Source of the DNA: Niebla homalea
Taxonomy: Eukaryota > Ascomycota > Lecanoromycetes > Lecanorales > Ramalinaceae
Direction of reading: 5' to 3'
Length of the DNA stretch: 64,000 nt
NCBI GenBank assembly: GCA_019925105.1
Contig: JAHGAU010000035.1
Coordinates: 372,001 to 436,000, forward strand
The translations under genes and the position numbers were made by a program. Shown here one piece after another: positions 23,453 to 34,909 of the stretch. Every line of letters starts with the position of its first letter. Positions within the stretch are counted from its first letter, which is position 1. The notes under the pieces are model-generated. The model did no database searches. It saw only the letters and a list, made by a program, of their open reading frames with translations, and was not told the DNA's origin.

Positions 23453-26400
23453 TCAAGCCTGTTCCGCTTCGCAAGCCGTCACCAACCCCCTGATTGCTTC
23501 CATTTCAGCCACCAAGCCTTCCTTTGATGATTCATCGACTACGGTAGCCCGGGTCTCAGCGTAGTTCTCATTGCAGTAATGCATTTCGAGTCTGGCCGAG
23601 GCGGGAAGGGAGAGTTGTGTGTACAGAAAGCCTTCCCCTTTTCGATGCCGCAATAAGGATCAACTCATCGGACTCTGAAGGGAAACAAGGAGAGAAGAGG
23701 GCAATGGCCAAGAAAACAACATTGCGTACCTCCTTCCTGTGGAAGCATCGCTCCCAATCTATTCAGTGTTTGATTGGCGACATCGAGAACTGAGTACCCC
23801 TCGTCCAGCAGGACGTTCACATCAATAGCCGCAGCGATTAATAGCTGTCCATGGGCCGAACGACCCACATTGGCAGCACAAGTGTGCAAGGCGGCTCTAT
23901 CCCTGTCAGCCGCTGCATTCAGGAGTAGGGCCTTTCGGATCTCGCCAACAGCCAGCAACTGCTCCAGAAAGTCCACATCTATATCGGCGACAGCCAGGTG
24001 TAGGACGGTGTCTCCGGTCGTCGGTTTTGCGGTATCTTCACCTCGACCTACCAGAAGAGCGACAAGGCCCACATTCTGCGTTATGGTTGCAACCCCAATG
24101 GGAGAGAGGTTCTTCCGGCTGCAGTCGTGCTGGCACCTCTATCCAGGAGATGGATGCACGCATCCGTGGCACCGTAGTAAGCGGCGACATGAACTGGAGT
24201 TTCTCCCACGGCTGATTCGCTTTCGATGGTCAAGCCACAGTCCAAGGCTTTTTTCAGTATCCCGACGTTATCATCCTGAGCTGCATAATGCGTTAGCAGT
24301 CTGCCACTTCTCTCACTCCTATGATGAAAGTCGGCCCCGGGATGTATGAGCTGCTCTGTCGTCATCCTCATAGGATAACTTGTTCTCGGTCAGAACATTC
24401 AACGGTGTCCTACTGCGGTTCTTCTCGTAGCTCGTCTCAGCAATCACGTCACAGCCGTGGTCGATGAGAATTTTGGCAACATCTTTGTCATGGCTTTGGA
24501 CGGGCCTGCATCGAAGGAGTGAACTCGAGGTCGTCTTGTGAATCTAGTAATCCCGGGGCCCGTCTAGCAATTGGATCGATGCACTTTTCTTTGGGCAATC
24601 TGGCAGGAATCCCATAAAATCCGCTGATGGCCCATGCTTCGTGGTCGAGCACCATACCAACATCAGTCAGGCATGTCGCATCAGCCTCAAGGTCATCCAA
24701 GGCTCCCAGACGGGTAAGGAACTCAAGACTGTCAGATCTGTGAAGAGCGATGGCGTAATCCAACGGGGTGCCAGTCTCCATCCTAGAACCAGTCTCCTTA
24801 ATTCAATCAGACCTTTGGTGGAGCAACGCCTTCAAGCATGTCAGCTTTGAGCTATAGATCGCAAAATGGAGAGGCGTCGCGCGAGGGAAAATCGATGGTA
24901 GGATGATTCCACGCTATGCTGGGGATTCTGACCACTGCATGCTCCGGTTCTTTCGACCAAGGATATTACTTCCTCTATTTCTGCATCCTCAAAGGCGATA
25001 GAGAGATGACTCTCGAGCAGCAGTGGATTCGGTCACGTCCATTTTGGCCCCTGCTTGGACGAGTTCCTGCAAGATTATATCAACTTCAGAACCTTTAAGT
25101 ATGACGTGCAATTAAAAACAGTACCCTCGACGCCTTCAAATGACCGCCCTTGCAGCAAAGTATGAGCAGGCTCTCCCCATATCGTGAGGGTTGATTCAGA
25201 TCGACATCATAGTGCTCCAAGAGTCTCCGGAGCAGCTGCACATCTCCATATATCACGGCCGGATGTAACGTCGCCGACAGTGGTTTCCCATTGAGTTTCC
25301 AACCAGTCTGGGACATTGAGTCAGTGAACTCAACGGAAGCGATAAAGGGGGGCGCTTCAGGTAAATAGAAATATTGATTATACCCTCCTCGTGCATGGAC
25401 CTGGGTACGCGCAAGCTTACACTCGGTGTTATCAAGTTTACGGAGGCTTGCGATTGCATAGAAGGAACCGTAGACTGACGCATCATATCGATGGTCCAGC
25501 CTTCGCTCCATGTTCATTGGTACTTTCCTATTATGTGCTTGATACTAACTCTCGAAAAGACATTGAGCTGGACAATATGCCTTCTTGGCTGCGGTTAGGA
25601 GTTCCTCGAGAGCCGAGTCAGTGTTCTGGGGTGTTCCAAATTCTATGGCGAAGGCGATAGCGAGCTGAAAGTGCACGACCAGCAATTTTGTCGCCTGGAA
25701 GTTTGCACTTTCCCTTCATGTTCCCAAAGATTGTCTCTGAGTGTCCCTCGATATCCACATCTCGTCGGCAACATCATATTCCAGATAGTCAGTATTACCG
25801 AAGGACGATCGTATGCTGTTGCTGATGTCAGTCTCCGTACGTCCCGTACTATCGAATGGTACTGCAGGCCTGGGTATTGAGCTGGTCTCCACAAGGTAAA
25901 ATGTCCGCCTAACGTAGGGAGTAGTGTACGTATCGGACAATAACAAAGCCCCCTCGCTTGGAGGATGCAAAACATACAGAACGAATGGAAGATCCGAACA
26001 ACGATTTTGCAGGACAAAGGGAAGCAACTGCGTAACTGCCTTGGCAATTGCCGATCTGAGGTCTGAGGCAATATTGGAACTGCCAATGATTCTCAAAGCC
26101 TCCGGCAAGACTTCGCGGTCCTGGGCAGTCAAAGCCACGGTCAAACCCCTTGAGATGGTCTGGACAAGAAGCAGACCTGATGAATAATTGTCGCAAGCCT
26201 TAAAGCCTCTCGCATCTAGGTGGAAGTCGCCGGCTTGCCTGACAACCTCTGGACCATGAACAAGGCGGGTTCTAAAGTATCTGAAGTCAGATTCCTCGAC
26301 CTGGAGCAATGGCACAATCCATCCCAAAATGGCAAGCTTGGCTGTGTACGGGCCTTCCCATTTCAGAGGTCCGAAGATCAACACGTTCTCAGCTTTCACG

Positions 26401-27129
26401 TCGCCATGTGCAATTCCAGCCTGATGCAACGCCCAGAAGGCCAGCCGTCACGTCTACACAAAGAGCAAGTGGAGTACTTTCAGGAGTCACAGCAGACGGG
26501 CATTCGCCGAGCAGGTTTGTCAGAGTGCCATACTCGGCCCTCTCAATGATCAGTGCCGGGACTGAAGTATCGTTAACATTCTTAATGACATCGTAATAAG
26601 CTGAATAATATTGGGTTGGTGACGAAGGGAGTGATGAGTCAGAGCAAGAAGATCCTTGTAAAGGGAGGTGACGAGTCTCTGTTTCACGCCAGAGAGCCGA
26701 TACGTTGAAACTTTCCCTTGTCAGACTACGAACCCTCTTCCTCTCGTTGCGCAAGAGTTCAGTAGAGCCAGATCTCAATTTTGCACGTTTGATCCCAGCA
26801 GCCGGCAGATCATATTTCTCGATGCCAAAGTCCTCAAAGATGGTTAATTGGCTACCAATGTCGTTCAGAATTGATGTGCAGTAAAGGTTCCTGGATTCGA
26901 GCTAAGCACGATCAACTCCGCGAGACTGCAATAATTGTAGGAAGTCATGGACCGACTGTATTTCAGCAGTGGCTGGTATCAAGCTCGCCAAGGAGGTTGC
27001 AGTCCTTCTGATCTTAAAACCATCATTGGTTTTCCAAGAGGCATGAAGAGTGAATTTGAGGTACTCGCGTTGCCGCCACTACCAGTGTTCTGCACTGCAG
27101 CGCTGTGCTTTAGCAAGCCAGGGGTCCAT
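23453..27129 (-). pseudogene. decayed protein kinase-ankyrin repeat gene
   Basis: Coding traces of one large gene lie on the - strand but in shifting frames. From an ATG at 27129 the order is: an N-terminal segment with ASLIPATAEIQSVHDFL; a region with SQLTIFEDFGIEKYDLP; a kinase-like core with ALIIERAEYGTL and then HQAGIAHGDVKAENVLIF (RD-loop and catalytic-loop equivalents); a stretch with AIAFAIEFGTPQNTDSA; and ankyrin repeats such as HPAVIYGDVQLLRRLLEH, TPVHVAAYYGATDACIHLL and DTVLHLAVADIDVDFLEQLL. Lesions include in-frame TAG at 27079-27081 and 26902-26904, a frameshift just before the catalytic loop (about 26440), a TGA at 24803-24805 and a frameshift near 24110. Intact relatives in fungi combine kinase and ankyrin domains, but their roles are mostly unknown. 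Some breaks may be unrecognised introns; the catalytic-loop frameshift is hard to explain that way. Confidence 0.75.
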
Positions 27130-27345
27130 TGTTGGAGGCAGGCATCTGCGCTGTGGCTGGTGGCCCAGCCTTGTGCCATGCATAATGCAATGGGCGTGAT
27201 CCATGTAGGCTCGTGCTCCGCTGCCCAACCCTAGTAATCCTGGAAGGTTCTGCATAGCATGTCATTCCGCAACTTCGACGGATACTTGAGCACGTTACGA
27301 ATGAATGAGGCATTCGTGGAGGCTTGAGAGCTTGCTATCCTGGAC

Positions 27346-29091
27346 ATGGAACCTGGAACAGCCCCTGGCTCGACGGGCTTAGGTATAAGTATTCTGACTG
27401 ATGGTCAAAAAGTCATCGATTTCCTAATGTGATAGGTGAAAACATCGAAGCAATATGGATACGATGTACGGGTCATTCAGACCAGGCCTAGCGCGCAAAT
27501 TGCTTGTCTCGGAGCATTCACAGCATTCCTGAAAAAGGAAACTACGGCTGGATCACGCCACTATAGTGAGATTTCCGCTATATTTCAGCGCTCTGTTTTG
27601 GGCATGATGCAGGTAATCGAGCTAGCATTTGATTCTTACCAAGTATTGATCAACAAATACAAGATCGATGACCTGAGAAGGGGCTACGACGCTCAAATGT
27701 CCATGGAAGATCCCGATGGATCTGCTCAGACAACGGCTTGGATTATAGCTGCCATGAAGAAGGAAAGTGAGACTAAACAGAAGGCTGCCTCTTACATGAG
27801 TGCTTCTGCATGGGGTTTATTTCGGAAGAAAAAATTGGTCGATCTGATAGATAGCGTTGAGGCATGGGCGACAAGCTTCAAAATTTCCTATTGTGTGGGT
27901 TTTGCTTTCGCAAAGGTCCGAGAATCGGCGAGATGCTGCATTCACTGGTATTGTAAGTGGGCCAAACGGCCAGAGAAGCAGGGTATTCTGATCTACTCCA
28001 CGCTAAATTTTCATAGGCAAAGGCTTCGCATCTATGCTGGTATCAGGCTCCGAAACCTCATGTTAGAGGACTCCATGACTCTGAGGGATTATCTCAAGAC
28101 GGATTGGACCACCGGTAGACTGCACTAGCGGCCAGAGATGCGAATACAGAATTCGACAACGTCGGCAATCGATGCGGACGCAACAGGAGGATCACGACCT
28201 GTTTTTGGGGAGTACAAAGAATTTAGAGTCCACCGTGGCCGCGATGGACCTTCTGAGGCGGTGATCAGAGATGTTACTTTGCTGGCAAAACTTCTAAGTC
28301 AAGGAAAAGAGCGCCTGAAGAAAGATCTCGGACGTTATATTGTATTGTTGCGGTGTCGATCGTCAGACCTCTCCAAGACATCGTTTTGCCTTCATCATGA
28401 CCTGCCTTCCAATCAGATCGGGACTGATCCAGGGCTCACGAGTATCGCCACTGCAGTCAGGGCCGGGTTTGCACATAGACCAACTCTGGGCGAACGATCC
28501 CAGATGGCGGTGAGCTTGGCAACATCGCTATTCCAATTCCACTTGGTCCATTGGCTCGATAAATCGATTCGAAGTGCCCACGTGTTTTTCGTGGACGGGA
28601 GCGAGCAGCATGATATCCCACGGCCTGACTTTCACGAACCGTTTCTGGTCAGGTTCGAATTTTCATGGGCTGACAATGACATTTCCACCACTGATCAAGG
28701 CGACTCGCTGGCGCACAACATATATCGCCATCCCGACAAGCAGGGTCCTCCAGAAGCACGATTCGATGTACTTCATGACATCTATGCAGTCGGCACAGTC
28801 TTACTTGAGATTGGGATCTGGCGGCCATTGCTGGGTTTCGACGGGCGATTTGAGAGAATGAGGCCGCAGGAGGGCAAGCAATGCTTAGAGCTTCATACCA
28901 CAGAACGCTTGTCTCATTATATGGGATCGGAGTAAACAGATGCTGTGCTGACGTGCCTCCAGGGGACCTCCCTTAATGGCGAGCGCCAGGACATTATGGA
29001 CACGAGCCATGATCTCTGGAGGGAGAGAGTGCAATCGGAATTCTGGACGAACGTGGTCGAGGAAATTCACAAGGGAACAATACTAAGGTAG
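27346..29091 (+). pseudogene. HeLo-like/DUF7580 pseudokinase gene with in-frame stops
   Basis: One reading frame runs from the ATG at 27346 to a TAG at 29089-29091, interrupted by TGA-TAG at 27430-27435, TAG at 28126-28128 and TAA at 28933-28935. The first pair may fall in an intron, as TGATAG precedes GTGAAAAC like an acceptor. The N-terminal part (KTSKQYGYDVRVIQTR, LFRKKKLVDLIDSVEAW) resembles HET-s/HeLo-type helical domains, a weak call. The C-terminal part (SRPVFGEYKEF, AVSLATSLFQFHLVHWLDK, HNIYRHPDKQGPPEARFDV, IYAVGTVLLEIGIW) matches the degenerate kinase-like DUF7580 region. After the TAA, sense sequence continues in frame (TDAVLTCLQGTSLN). It lies head to head with the kinase-ankyrin pseudogene, about 215 bases away. 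HeLo proteins act in fungal cell death; whether this one ever did is inference. Confidence 0.65.
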
Positions 29092-29431
29092 CTCTTACTA
29101 GTATCATGGTCGATACCTTTACATCTAATATATACTGGCGCTAGTGCGCCATTAATATTGTCCATGAGCTTGCAGGTTGACTTCACTCATGGTCCATCAA
29201 AATTATGGATTTTCAACATACGGTCGCTGGGCCCATGCAATCAATTATCGTCAGAAATGCTGAAGGGTACGCTTTGACCTGCCATGTGTAAAGTGCGTGC
29301 ATTGCAGCAAATGCACCCCCGATGACGTGCCCTTGCGCCCTCCCTTGACTCCACCTCCGCCTTTCTTGCTGCATCCCAGCTTGCCATTCGCCGCCATCGA
29401 CTTATCCCGTTTCAATCGTCCCCCGACAAAG
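29092..29431. other. intergenic, promoter of Ca3427-like gene
   Basis: 340 bases with no gene. The frame of the next gene is open upstream of its chosen ATG as far as a GTG at 29297, but that stretch is Pro/Cys-rich and unlike the family, so it is read as 5' UTR. Confidence 0.45.
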
Positions 29432-30463
29432 ATGGCCCAATCTCCTCCCCTGCGCATCGGCTACGTCCCCGAACACTTCTCCACCCCCCTCCACTTCGCG
29501 CGCACCCACTTCTCCGCCCCCTTCACCCTCCACCCCTTCCCCTCCGGCACCGGCCACATGATCACCTCCCTCTCGGCCAATGACATCGACATCGGCATCG
29601 GCCTCACCGAAGCCTGGGTCTCCGGCCTCGCCAAGGCGGAGACCGAGAAAAAGGAGGAGGGGGAGGAGCCCCAGCCGTACGCGCTGGTGGGGACGTACGT
29701 GGAGAGCCCGCTCCGGTGGGCGATCAGCACGGGCGGGCAGCGCAGGGATGTCGGGGTGGACGCTGATCCGGGGGAATGGGTGAAAGAGCTGCGGGGCCGG
29801 AGGATGGGGGTGAGTCGTGTGGGTAGCGGGAGTTATGTGATGGGGTTCGTGATGGCGGATCAGTTGGGCTGGCTCCGGTCCCCCTCGACGACGACGATGG
29901 ATGGCAGTAGTAGCAGGGAGGAGGAAGAAGAAGAAGAAAAACCATTTCGAGTGGTGCCGCTGCAGACGTTTGAGAAGTTGCGGGAGGGGGTGGCGAAGGA
30001 GGGGGCGGAGGAAGGGGAGGGGGAGGGGGCGGCGGATTTCTTCATGTGGGAGCACTTCACGAGCAAGCGGTACTTCGACAACGGGGAGATCAGGAAGATC
30101 GGGGAGATCTTGACGCCCTGGCCGAGTTGGCATGTTGTTGCGAAGCCCGGGTTGGTGGCGGATGCGCGGTTGGAGGAGTTCTTCACGTTGGTGGATCGCG
30201 GGGTGGAGTATTTTGCGGGGCATGGGCAGGAGGCGGTGGAGTATATCTCGACGGAGCTGGATTACTCCAAGGAGGATGCGGAAGAGTGGATGAGGACGGT
30301 CCAGTTTGCGAAGGAGGTGAAGGGGGTGAGGAGTAGTGTGATTGATCAGACGTTGACGGTGTTGAAGAAGGCCGGGGTTGTGGGAAAGGATGTGAAGGGG
30401 GATGAGATGGTGAAGATCAAGCGGAAAGAGCCAGGGCTACTGAGTGCATTGACGGGATCATAA
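29432..30463 (+). CDS. Ca3427-like periplasmic-binding-fold protein
   Basis: A single exon of 343 aa. It opens MAQSPPLRIGYVPEHFSTPL, followed by ANDIDIGIGLTEAWVSGLAK and GTYVESPLRWAIS, the pattern of the type 2 periplasmic-binding fold annotated as Ca3427-like in fungi, related to SsuA/THI5-like substrate-binding proteins. A later block, FFMWEHFTSKRYF then GEIRKIGEILTPWPSW, fits the second lobe. There is no signal peptide, so it should be cytosolic. The ligand is unknown; the relation to thiamine-precursor or sulfonate binders is distant. A Glu-rich insert (about 29915-30040) divides the two lobes. Third-position G/C is very high. The ATG at 29432 is preferred over the upstream frame extension. 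Confidence 0.75.
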   Translation: MAQSPPLRIGYVPEHFSTPLHFARTHFSAPFTLHPFPSGTGHMITSLSANDIDIGIGLTEAWVSGLAKAETEKKEEGEEPQPYALVGTYVESPLRWAISTGGQRRDVGVDADPGEWVKELRGRRMGVSRVGSGSYVMGFVMADQLGWLRSPSTTTMDGSSSREEEEEEEKPFRVVPLQTFEKLREGVAKEGAEEGEGEGAADFFMWEHFTSKRYFDNGEIRKIGEILTPWPSWHVVAKPGLVADARLEEFFTLVDRGVEYFAGHGQEAVEYISTELDYSKEDAEEWMRTVQFAKEVKGVRSSVIDQTLTVLKKAGVVGKDVKGDEMVKIKRKEPGLLSALTGS

Positions 30464-30553
30464 TGCTGGATGGGCAGCGCTGAGTAGGAGATGATCGCTG
30501 GACCCGACTTTGCTCAAACGCAGCTCCGTATATATACACATATCCATCTATAA

Positions 30554-31286
30554 TCATGACTTTTTGGCGCCGCTGAAGTCACTCGCCTGCAAATTCCTCG
30601 TCATGCTCGGCAGTCTCACTCTCAAGCCATCCAGCTCCTTCTTCATCTTCACCTGACACCCTAGCCTCGACGTCTCCGTCAGCCCAAATGCGAGGTCTAG
30701 CATGTCGTTCTCGTCGTCGTCCGGCTCTGGCATCTTATCATACATCTCTTCGTCCTCAACTATGACATGGCACGTCGAGCATGCGCAAGAGCCTCCGCAT
30801 GCGCCTGCCTCGTATCAGTAAAGCTGCGGGCAATGCCTAGGGGTTGATCAAAGTGTACCCTCCATCTCGAGATCGTTCGCTTGGGCAATGTCTAATAGAT
30901 TGTCTCCTTGAGATACCTCGAACACATGCTCATCGCCTTCTTTGTCGACGAATGTGACTTTGATCCTGTCATCCTTGTTAGACTCGTATCTGCTGGGGTT
31001 CAAGATTGATCTACTCTTCGCCGGGTTTAGGAGGATCCAAATGTCCGTGTGATGCAGCCGGTGAGGTTGAGAAGCGCCGTCTACCTCTTGGGTATAGTCT
31101 GTGATATCTTGACATGTTTTTACTGATTGCCTTTAATCTTGGTAAATCTGTCGTGGCATGCTGGGGTCTATAATGCTGGCGCTGTGTACATTCATAGCTC
31201 ATACTGCACCGTTGTGCTGGCAGACGATGTGTACCATTGTTCCGCAGACACCGTATGCTGGATGAGCATGCGCGAGATACACTCAT
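30554..31286 (-). CDS. mitochondrial [2Fe-2S] ferredoxin (adrenodoxin type)
   Basis: Three exons on the - strand, 31015..31286, 30859..30965 and 30554..30804, give 209 aa. Introns are 49 and 54 nt. The first 75 residues are Arg/Ser-rich with few acids, a typical mitochondrial presequence ending near [11 protein letters not shown]. The ferredoxin domain follows: [37 protein letters not shown], and the cluster ligands in [15 protein letters not shown] plus a later Cys in [24 protein letters not shown] is the partner-binding acidic helix of this type. It donates electrons for Fe-S cluster assembly and heme A synthesis in the matrix, as yeast Yah1 does. The second intron splits the codon just before the first cluster cysteine. 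It shares a 199-bp divergent promoter with the Ugo1 gene. Confidence 0.92.
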
Positions 31287-31485
31287 GCTCTAAATGATCG
31301 AAGTGGAATGAATTGAGAGAAAGCCTCAGCGTATGCAAGACGTGGGATGTAGAGAATATGACCCTCGTCAATATCAAAAAGTCCGCTCGCCTAAAGTTGC
31401 CCTCCGCATTTTGATCGATATCAAGATTCAAAGACTCAAGATCTCTCTGCATCTCACACCTTTAACATTCTATATCTGCAGGATC

Positions 31486-33060
31486 ATGTCGACTCCGAGG
31501 GAGCCAAATCCGCTCAGGCCATATTATATCCCTCCATCAGTAGGGCCTTCGACAAGTGCTCCTCCACAATCATCCTCCGTTCCCAATATCAGCTCAAAAT
31601 ATGGCGCTCCACCACCACCGACCAGCTTCGGCTCCTCAGCGCGCAACATTCTCGCAGACATGGACTATTCTGATATCTTGTCCGACAACTCCCCAGCAGC
31701 TACAGACATCCTCAAGAGGCTAGCTCAGCAAGCATTCTGGAAATATTCGAGCGTCTTCCTCGCCCAGCCGTTGGAAGTATCGAAGACAGTCCTTCAAGTG
31801 CATGTGGCAAGCAGCAAACCGCAAAGGCGGAAAGAGAAAGATGACAGACACGCAGCAGATGAGCGACGGAAGCAAGCTGGGTATAGGCAAGACTCTTTTG
31901 ATGTACATAGACCGACGATTGCCACAATATCTCCCTTCGCTAACCTCGTTCAGGTTTCCTCTGATTCCGAATTTGACTCTCCTTCGTACTTTACCTCCTC
32001 CGCTCCGCTTTCTCACACACCCACTCGAATCCCAAGGGGACGCCGACGTCGTACCTCTTCCAGCGCTGATGGCATACCGAGAGTACATCCGCCACAATCC
32101 CCTCCTGCAAAGCCTTCTCCGCATCTTTTGGACCTAAAATCCCCATCCTCAATCCTTGGTCTCCTCTCCGCTCTATGGCAAACCGAAGGCGCTTGGGGCA
32201 TCTACAAGGGCACCAATAGCACCTATGTGCACTCAATCCTCCTCTCAACAATCACCTCGTTCGTCCGCTCATTCTTTTCCGCCTTCCTCGCCCTCCCAGA
32301 TCCCGGACTGTCATTCACCTCCAGCCCTGCAGGTCCCTCCTCTTACACCGGCGGCCTCGACATACTCTGCTCTACCTCTCCGCTATCCTCACTAGCTGTC
32401 GCCGTCTCAGCAGCCGGGGTAGCCGGCATAGTCCTGGCACCCTTAGACATCGCACGCACCAAACTCATCCTCACACCTTCGACGCATCCACCTCGCTCTA
32501 TCATAGCTACACTCAGGACGTTGCCGACATGGACATTGCCCTTTTCACTCGCACCAACGGCTATACTCCATGCCACACTCCCCACCTTTGTTTCAGCTTC
32601 CACCCCCCTATTCCTGAGGGCGAAGCTCGGGATCGATCCGTTCATGACTCCGAACCTCTACGCCATCGCCACGTTCTGCAGCCAAGCGGTCGAGCTGGGT
32701 ATCAAGCTGCCCGTTGAGACGGTCTTGAGGAGGGGCCAAATGGAAATCGCCCAGCAAGGAGTGCCGAAGGGGCGGGCTCTCGATACAGTGGTCGAGCTTG
32801 GGCCATATAGGGGATTGTTCGGCACAATGCGGTCTATTGTCTATGAAGAAGGAGAGAGGGGCGGACAAGCGGGAGGGGAGCTGCCGAAAGGTGGGAAAGG
32901 TGCTGCTGGTGCGAAGATTGGCAGGGCTGGGTCGCAGAAGCGCAAAGGGCAAGGGATTGAGGGCCTCTATCGAGGATGGAGGGTCGGTATGTGGGGCTTG
33001 ATTGGGGTTTGGGGTGCTGCTACACTTGGCGGTGTTGGCGGAAAGGGTGGCGAGTTTTGA
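31486..33060 (+). CDS. UGO1: mitochondrial fusion carrier-like protein Ugo1
   Basis: A single exon of 524 aa. It begins MSTPREPNPLRPYYIPPSVG, a start typical of filamentous-fungal Ugo1. Carrier-like half-repeats are marked by PLEVSKTVLQVH (about residue 95) and PLDIARTKLILTPS (about 325), degenerate forms of the mitochondrial carrier signature. WGIYKGTNSTYVHSIL and GLYRGWRVGMWGL fit the loop after each pair of helices. Long Ser/Pro-rich inserts separate the repeats. Ugo1 sits in the outer mitochondrial membrane and links Fzo1 and Mgm1 during fusion. It probably does not transport metabolites. The start was placed at the ATG following a TCTGCAGG leader; the open frame extends further upstream but without family resemblance. 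Convergent with SRP54. Confidence 0.82.
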   Translation: MSTPREPNPLRPYYIPPSVGPSTSAPPQSSSVPNISSKYGAPPPPTSFGSSARNILADMDYSDILSDNSPAATDILKRLAQQAFWKYSSVFLAQPLEVSKTVLQVHVASSKPQRRKEKDDRHAADERRKQAGYRQDSFDVHRPTIATISPFANLVQVSSDSEFDSPSYFTSSAPLSHTPTRIPRGRRRRTSSSADGIPRVHPPQSPPAKPSPHLLDLKSPSSILGLLSALWQTEGAWGIYKGTNSTYVHSILLSTITSFVRSFFSAFLALPDPGLSFTSSPAGPSSYTGGLDILCSTSPLSSLAVAVSAAGVAGIVLAPLDIARTKLILTPSTHPPRSIIATLRTLPTWTLPFSLAPTAILHATLPTFVSASTPLFLRAKLGIDPFMTPNLYAIATFCSQAVELGIKLPVETVLRRGQMEIAQQGVPKGRALDTVVELGPYRGLFGTMRSIVYEEGERGGQAGGELPKGGKGAAGAKIGRAGSQKRKGQGIEGLYRGWRVGMWGLIGVWGAATLGGVGGKGGEF

Positions 33061-33289
33061 TTTTTTTATGACGCCTTGGTTGTGGGACTTTCTGGCAATC
33101 CATCACTTTTGCAAGGTGTCTGGCGCCTGGAGTTCAAATTACATGGCCGATGAACGGTGGGTTTTGTATCACAAGAGACTCTTCTCCATCTTCATATTGA
33201 CAATAATGTATATCAAGCATCGCTAATTTATGCGTCAATTGGGCGCCATCGCTATGCAAGCATCGTGAAGACCATTGCCACAGGATTGA

Positions 33290-34909
33290 TCATCTCTTTC
33301 CGCCCCGTCCTGCTCCTCCGCCTGCTCCGGCTCCACCCATACCCATCATATTCATCATGGCAGACATGTCCATACCACCTGGTCCACCGGCTCCTCCACC
33401 ACCTCCCCCTAAATTCCCCATCATCCTCATCATCGACGCCATATCCGGCATCCCACCGCCTCCCATACCTGGCATGCCTGGCATTCCTGGCATCCCCTGG
33501 CCTCCACCCCCTCCACGCCCCATGCTTTGCATCCTCTTTTGCATCGCCGCCATCTGCTGCTGCCGGTTCCCTCCACCCATCATTCCTTGGGCCTTCTGCA
33601 TGTTCTTGTTCATCCCACCCATCTTCTTTGCCATGCCCGCCATGACCTTCTGTTGGCTCAGCAACTCCTCCACCTCCCTCACACTCGTCCCACTCCCCCT
33701 CGCCACCCTGGTCATCCGCTCCGGTTTCTCGACAAACAACTTGCCATCACTGTCCAACTCTTTGTTCGTCATGCTATCACAAATGTAGATCATACGCTTC
33801 ATCTTCAGACTCCCCTCCTCATCGTCCATCCCCCCCATCATATTCCCCAATCCCGGGATCATTCCGGCCATCTTACTCAAGGGCCCCATCTTCATGATAT
33901 TCTGCAGCTGATCCCGCAGATCCCGGACCGTAAACACGCCTTCCATCACATGCTTCATCGTCTCCCCTTTATCCAGCTTCAGGGCCTGCACGTGCTCCAC
34001 AAGCCCCTGCATATCCCCCATGCCCAACAGCTTACTCACAAACGGTTGGGGCGCGAACCGTTCCAGATCCAACATGTGCTCCCCGGTCCCGATGAACACA
34101 ATGGGCGTATGCGTCGCCGCCACCGCCGAAATCGCTCCACCCCCGCTCGCGTGCCCATCCGTCTTCGTGATGATGATGGCCCCGTAATCGGCCGTCTCCT
34201 TGAACGCCTTGCTCTGCGCCTCCGCCTGCTGGCCAATGGTGGCATCCAGCACCATGATCGTCTGATCCGGCCGCACCGCGCGCTGGATCTGCGTCATCTC
34301 ATGGAACAGATCCTTCTCCTGCCGGTGCCGGCCCGACGTATCCACGATGATGATCTCGAACCTCTCCTTCCGGAACTTGGCGACGCCCTCGGCCGCCACG
34401 GCGGCCGGGTCCGTGGACGTGAGCGAGCCGAAGTAGGGGATCTTGGCCTTGGTGGCGTTCTGCTTCAGCTGATCGAAGGCGCCCGCGCGGAAGGTGTCGG
34501 CGCAGACGAGGCAGGCGCGGAAACCCCGGGTCTGGTAGTGGCGGGCCAGCTTGGTGCAGCTGGTGGTCTTGCCCGCGCCCTGCAGGCCCACGAACATGAT
34601 CACGTTGGCTTTGCCCTTCTTGGGGCGGAAGGGCTCGGCGTGCGGGTCGACCAGCTTGACGAGCTCGTCGAAGACGGTCTTCTGGATCAGCCGTTTCTTG
34701 TTCACCCCCGGGGCCAGGTCCTTCAGGTTCACCGTCGCTTTGATCGATTTGCGGAGGTGCGCCACCAGCCGGGAGTTGACGTCCGCGTCCTGGAGGGCCG
34801 ACACGATCTCGCGGATCATGGCGTCGAGCGCTTTTTCGTCGAGGTTGGGGGAGCGGGTCAGGTCGGAGACGGCGGCGTTGATGCGCCGGCCGAGGTCTTG
34901 GAGGACCAT
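33290..34909 (-). CDS. SRP54: signal recognition particle 54-kDa subunit
   Basis: A single exon of 539 aa. The N domain starts [17 protein letters not shown]. The GTPase domain shows [15 protein letters not shown] (P-loop), [20 protein letters not shown] (G3) and [10 protein letters not shown] (G4). The C-terminal M domain is Met- and Gly-rich ([16 protein letters not shown]), the part that cups the signal sequence and 7S RNA. It ends in low-complexity [11 protein letters not shown] repeats, longer than in yeast. It targets nascent secretory proteins to the ER in the SRP complex. The gene is G/C-rich, so a long spurious frame opens on the opposite strand (33527-34942). Divergent from RRP15 across 305 bases. 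Confidence 0.95.
   Translation of the reverse strand: MVLQDLGRRINAAVSDLTRSPNLDEKALDAMIREIVSALQDADVNSRLVAHLRKSIKATVNLKDLAPGVNKKRLIQKTVFDELVKLVDPHAEPFRPKKGKANVIMFVGLQGAGKTTSCTKLARHYQTRGFRACLVCADTFRAGAFDQLKQNATKAKIPYFGSLTSTDPAAVAAEGVAKFRKERFEIIIVDTSGRHRQEKDLFHEMTQIQRAVRPDQTIMVLDATIGQQAEAQSKAFKETADYGAIIITKTDGHASGGGAISAVAATHTPIVFIGTGEHMLDLERFAPQPFVSKLLGMGDMQGLVEHVQALKLDKGETMKHVMEGVFTVRDLRDQLQNIMKMGPLSKMAGMIPGLGNMMGGMDDEEGSLKMKRMIYICDSMTNKELDSDGKLFVEKPERMTRVARGSGTSVREVEELLSQQKVMAGMAKKMGGMNKNMQKAQGMMGGGNRQQQMAAMQKRMQSMGRGGGGGQGMPGMPGMPGMGGGGMPDMASMMRMMGNLGGGGGGAGGPGGMDMSAMMNMMGMGGAGAGGGAGRGGKR

Noticed and set aside
29402..30223. 273-codon frame on the - strand opposite the Ca3427-like gene
   Set aside because: Arg/Pro/His-rich antisense shadow of a G/C-rich gene; the + strand has the recognisable fold.
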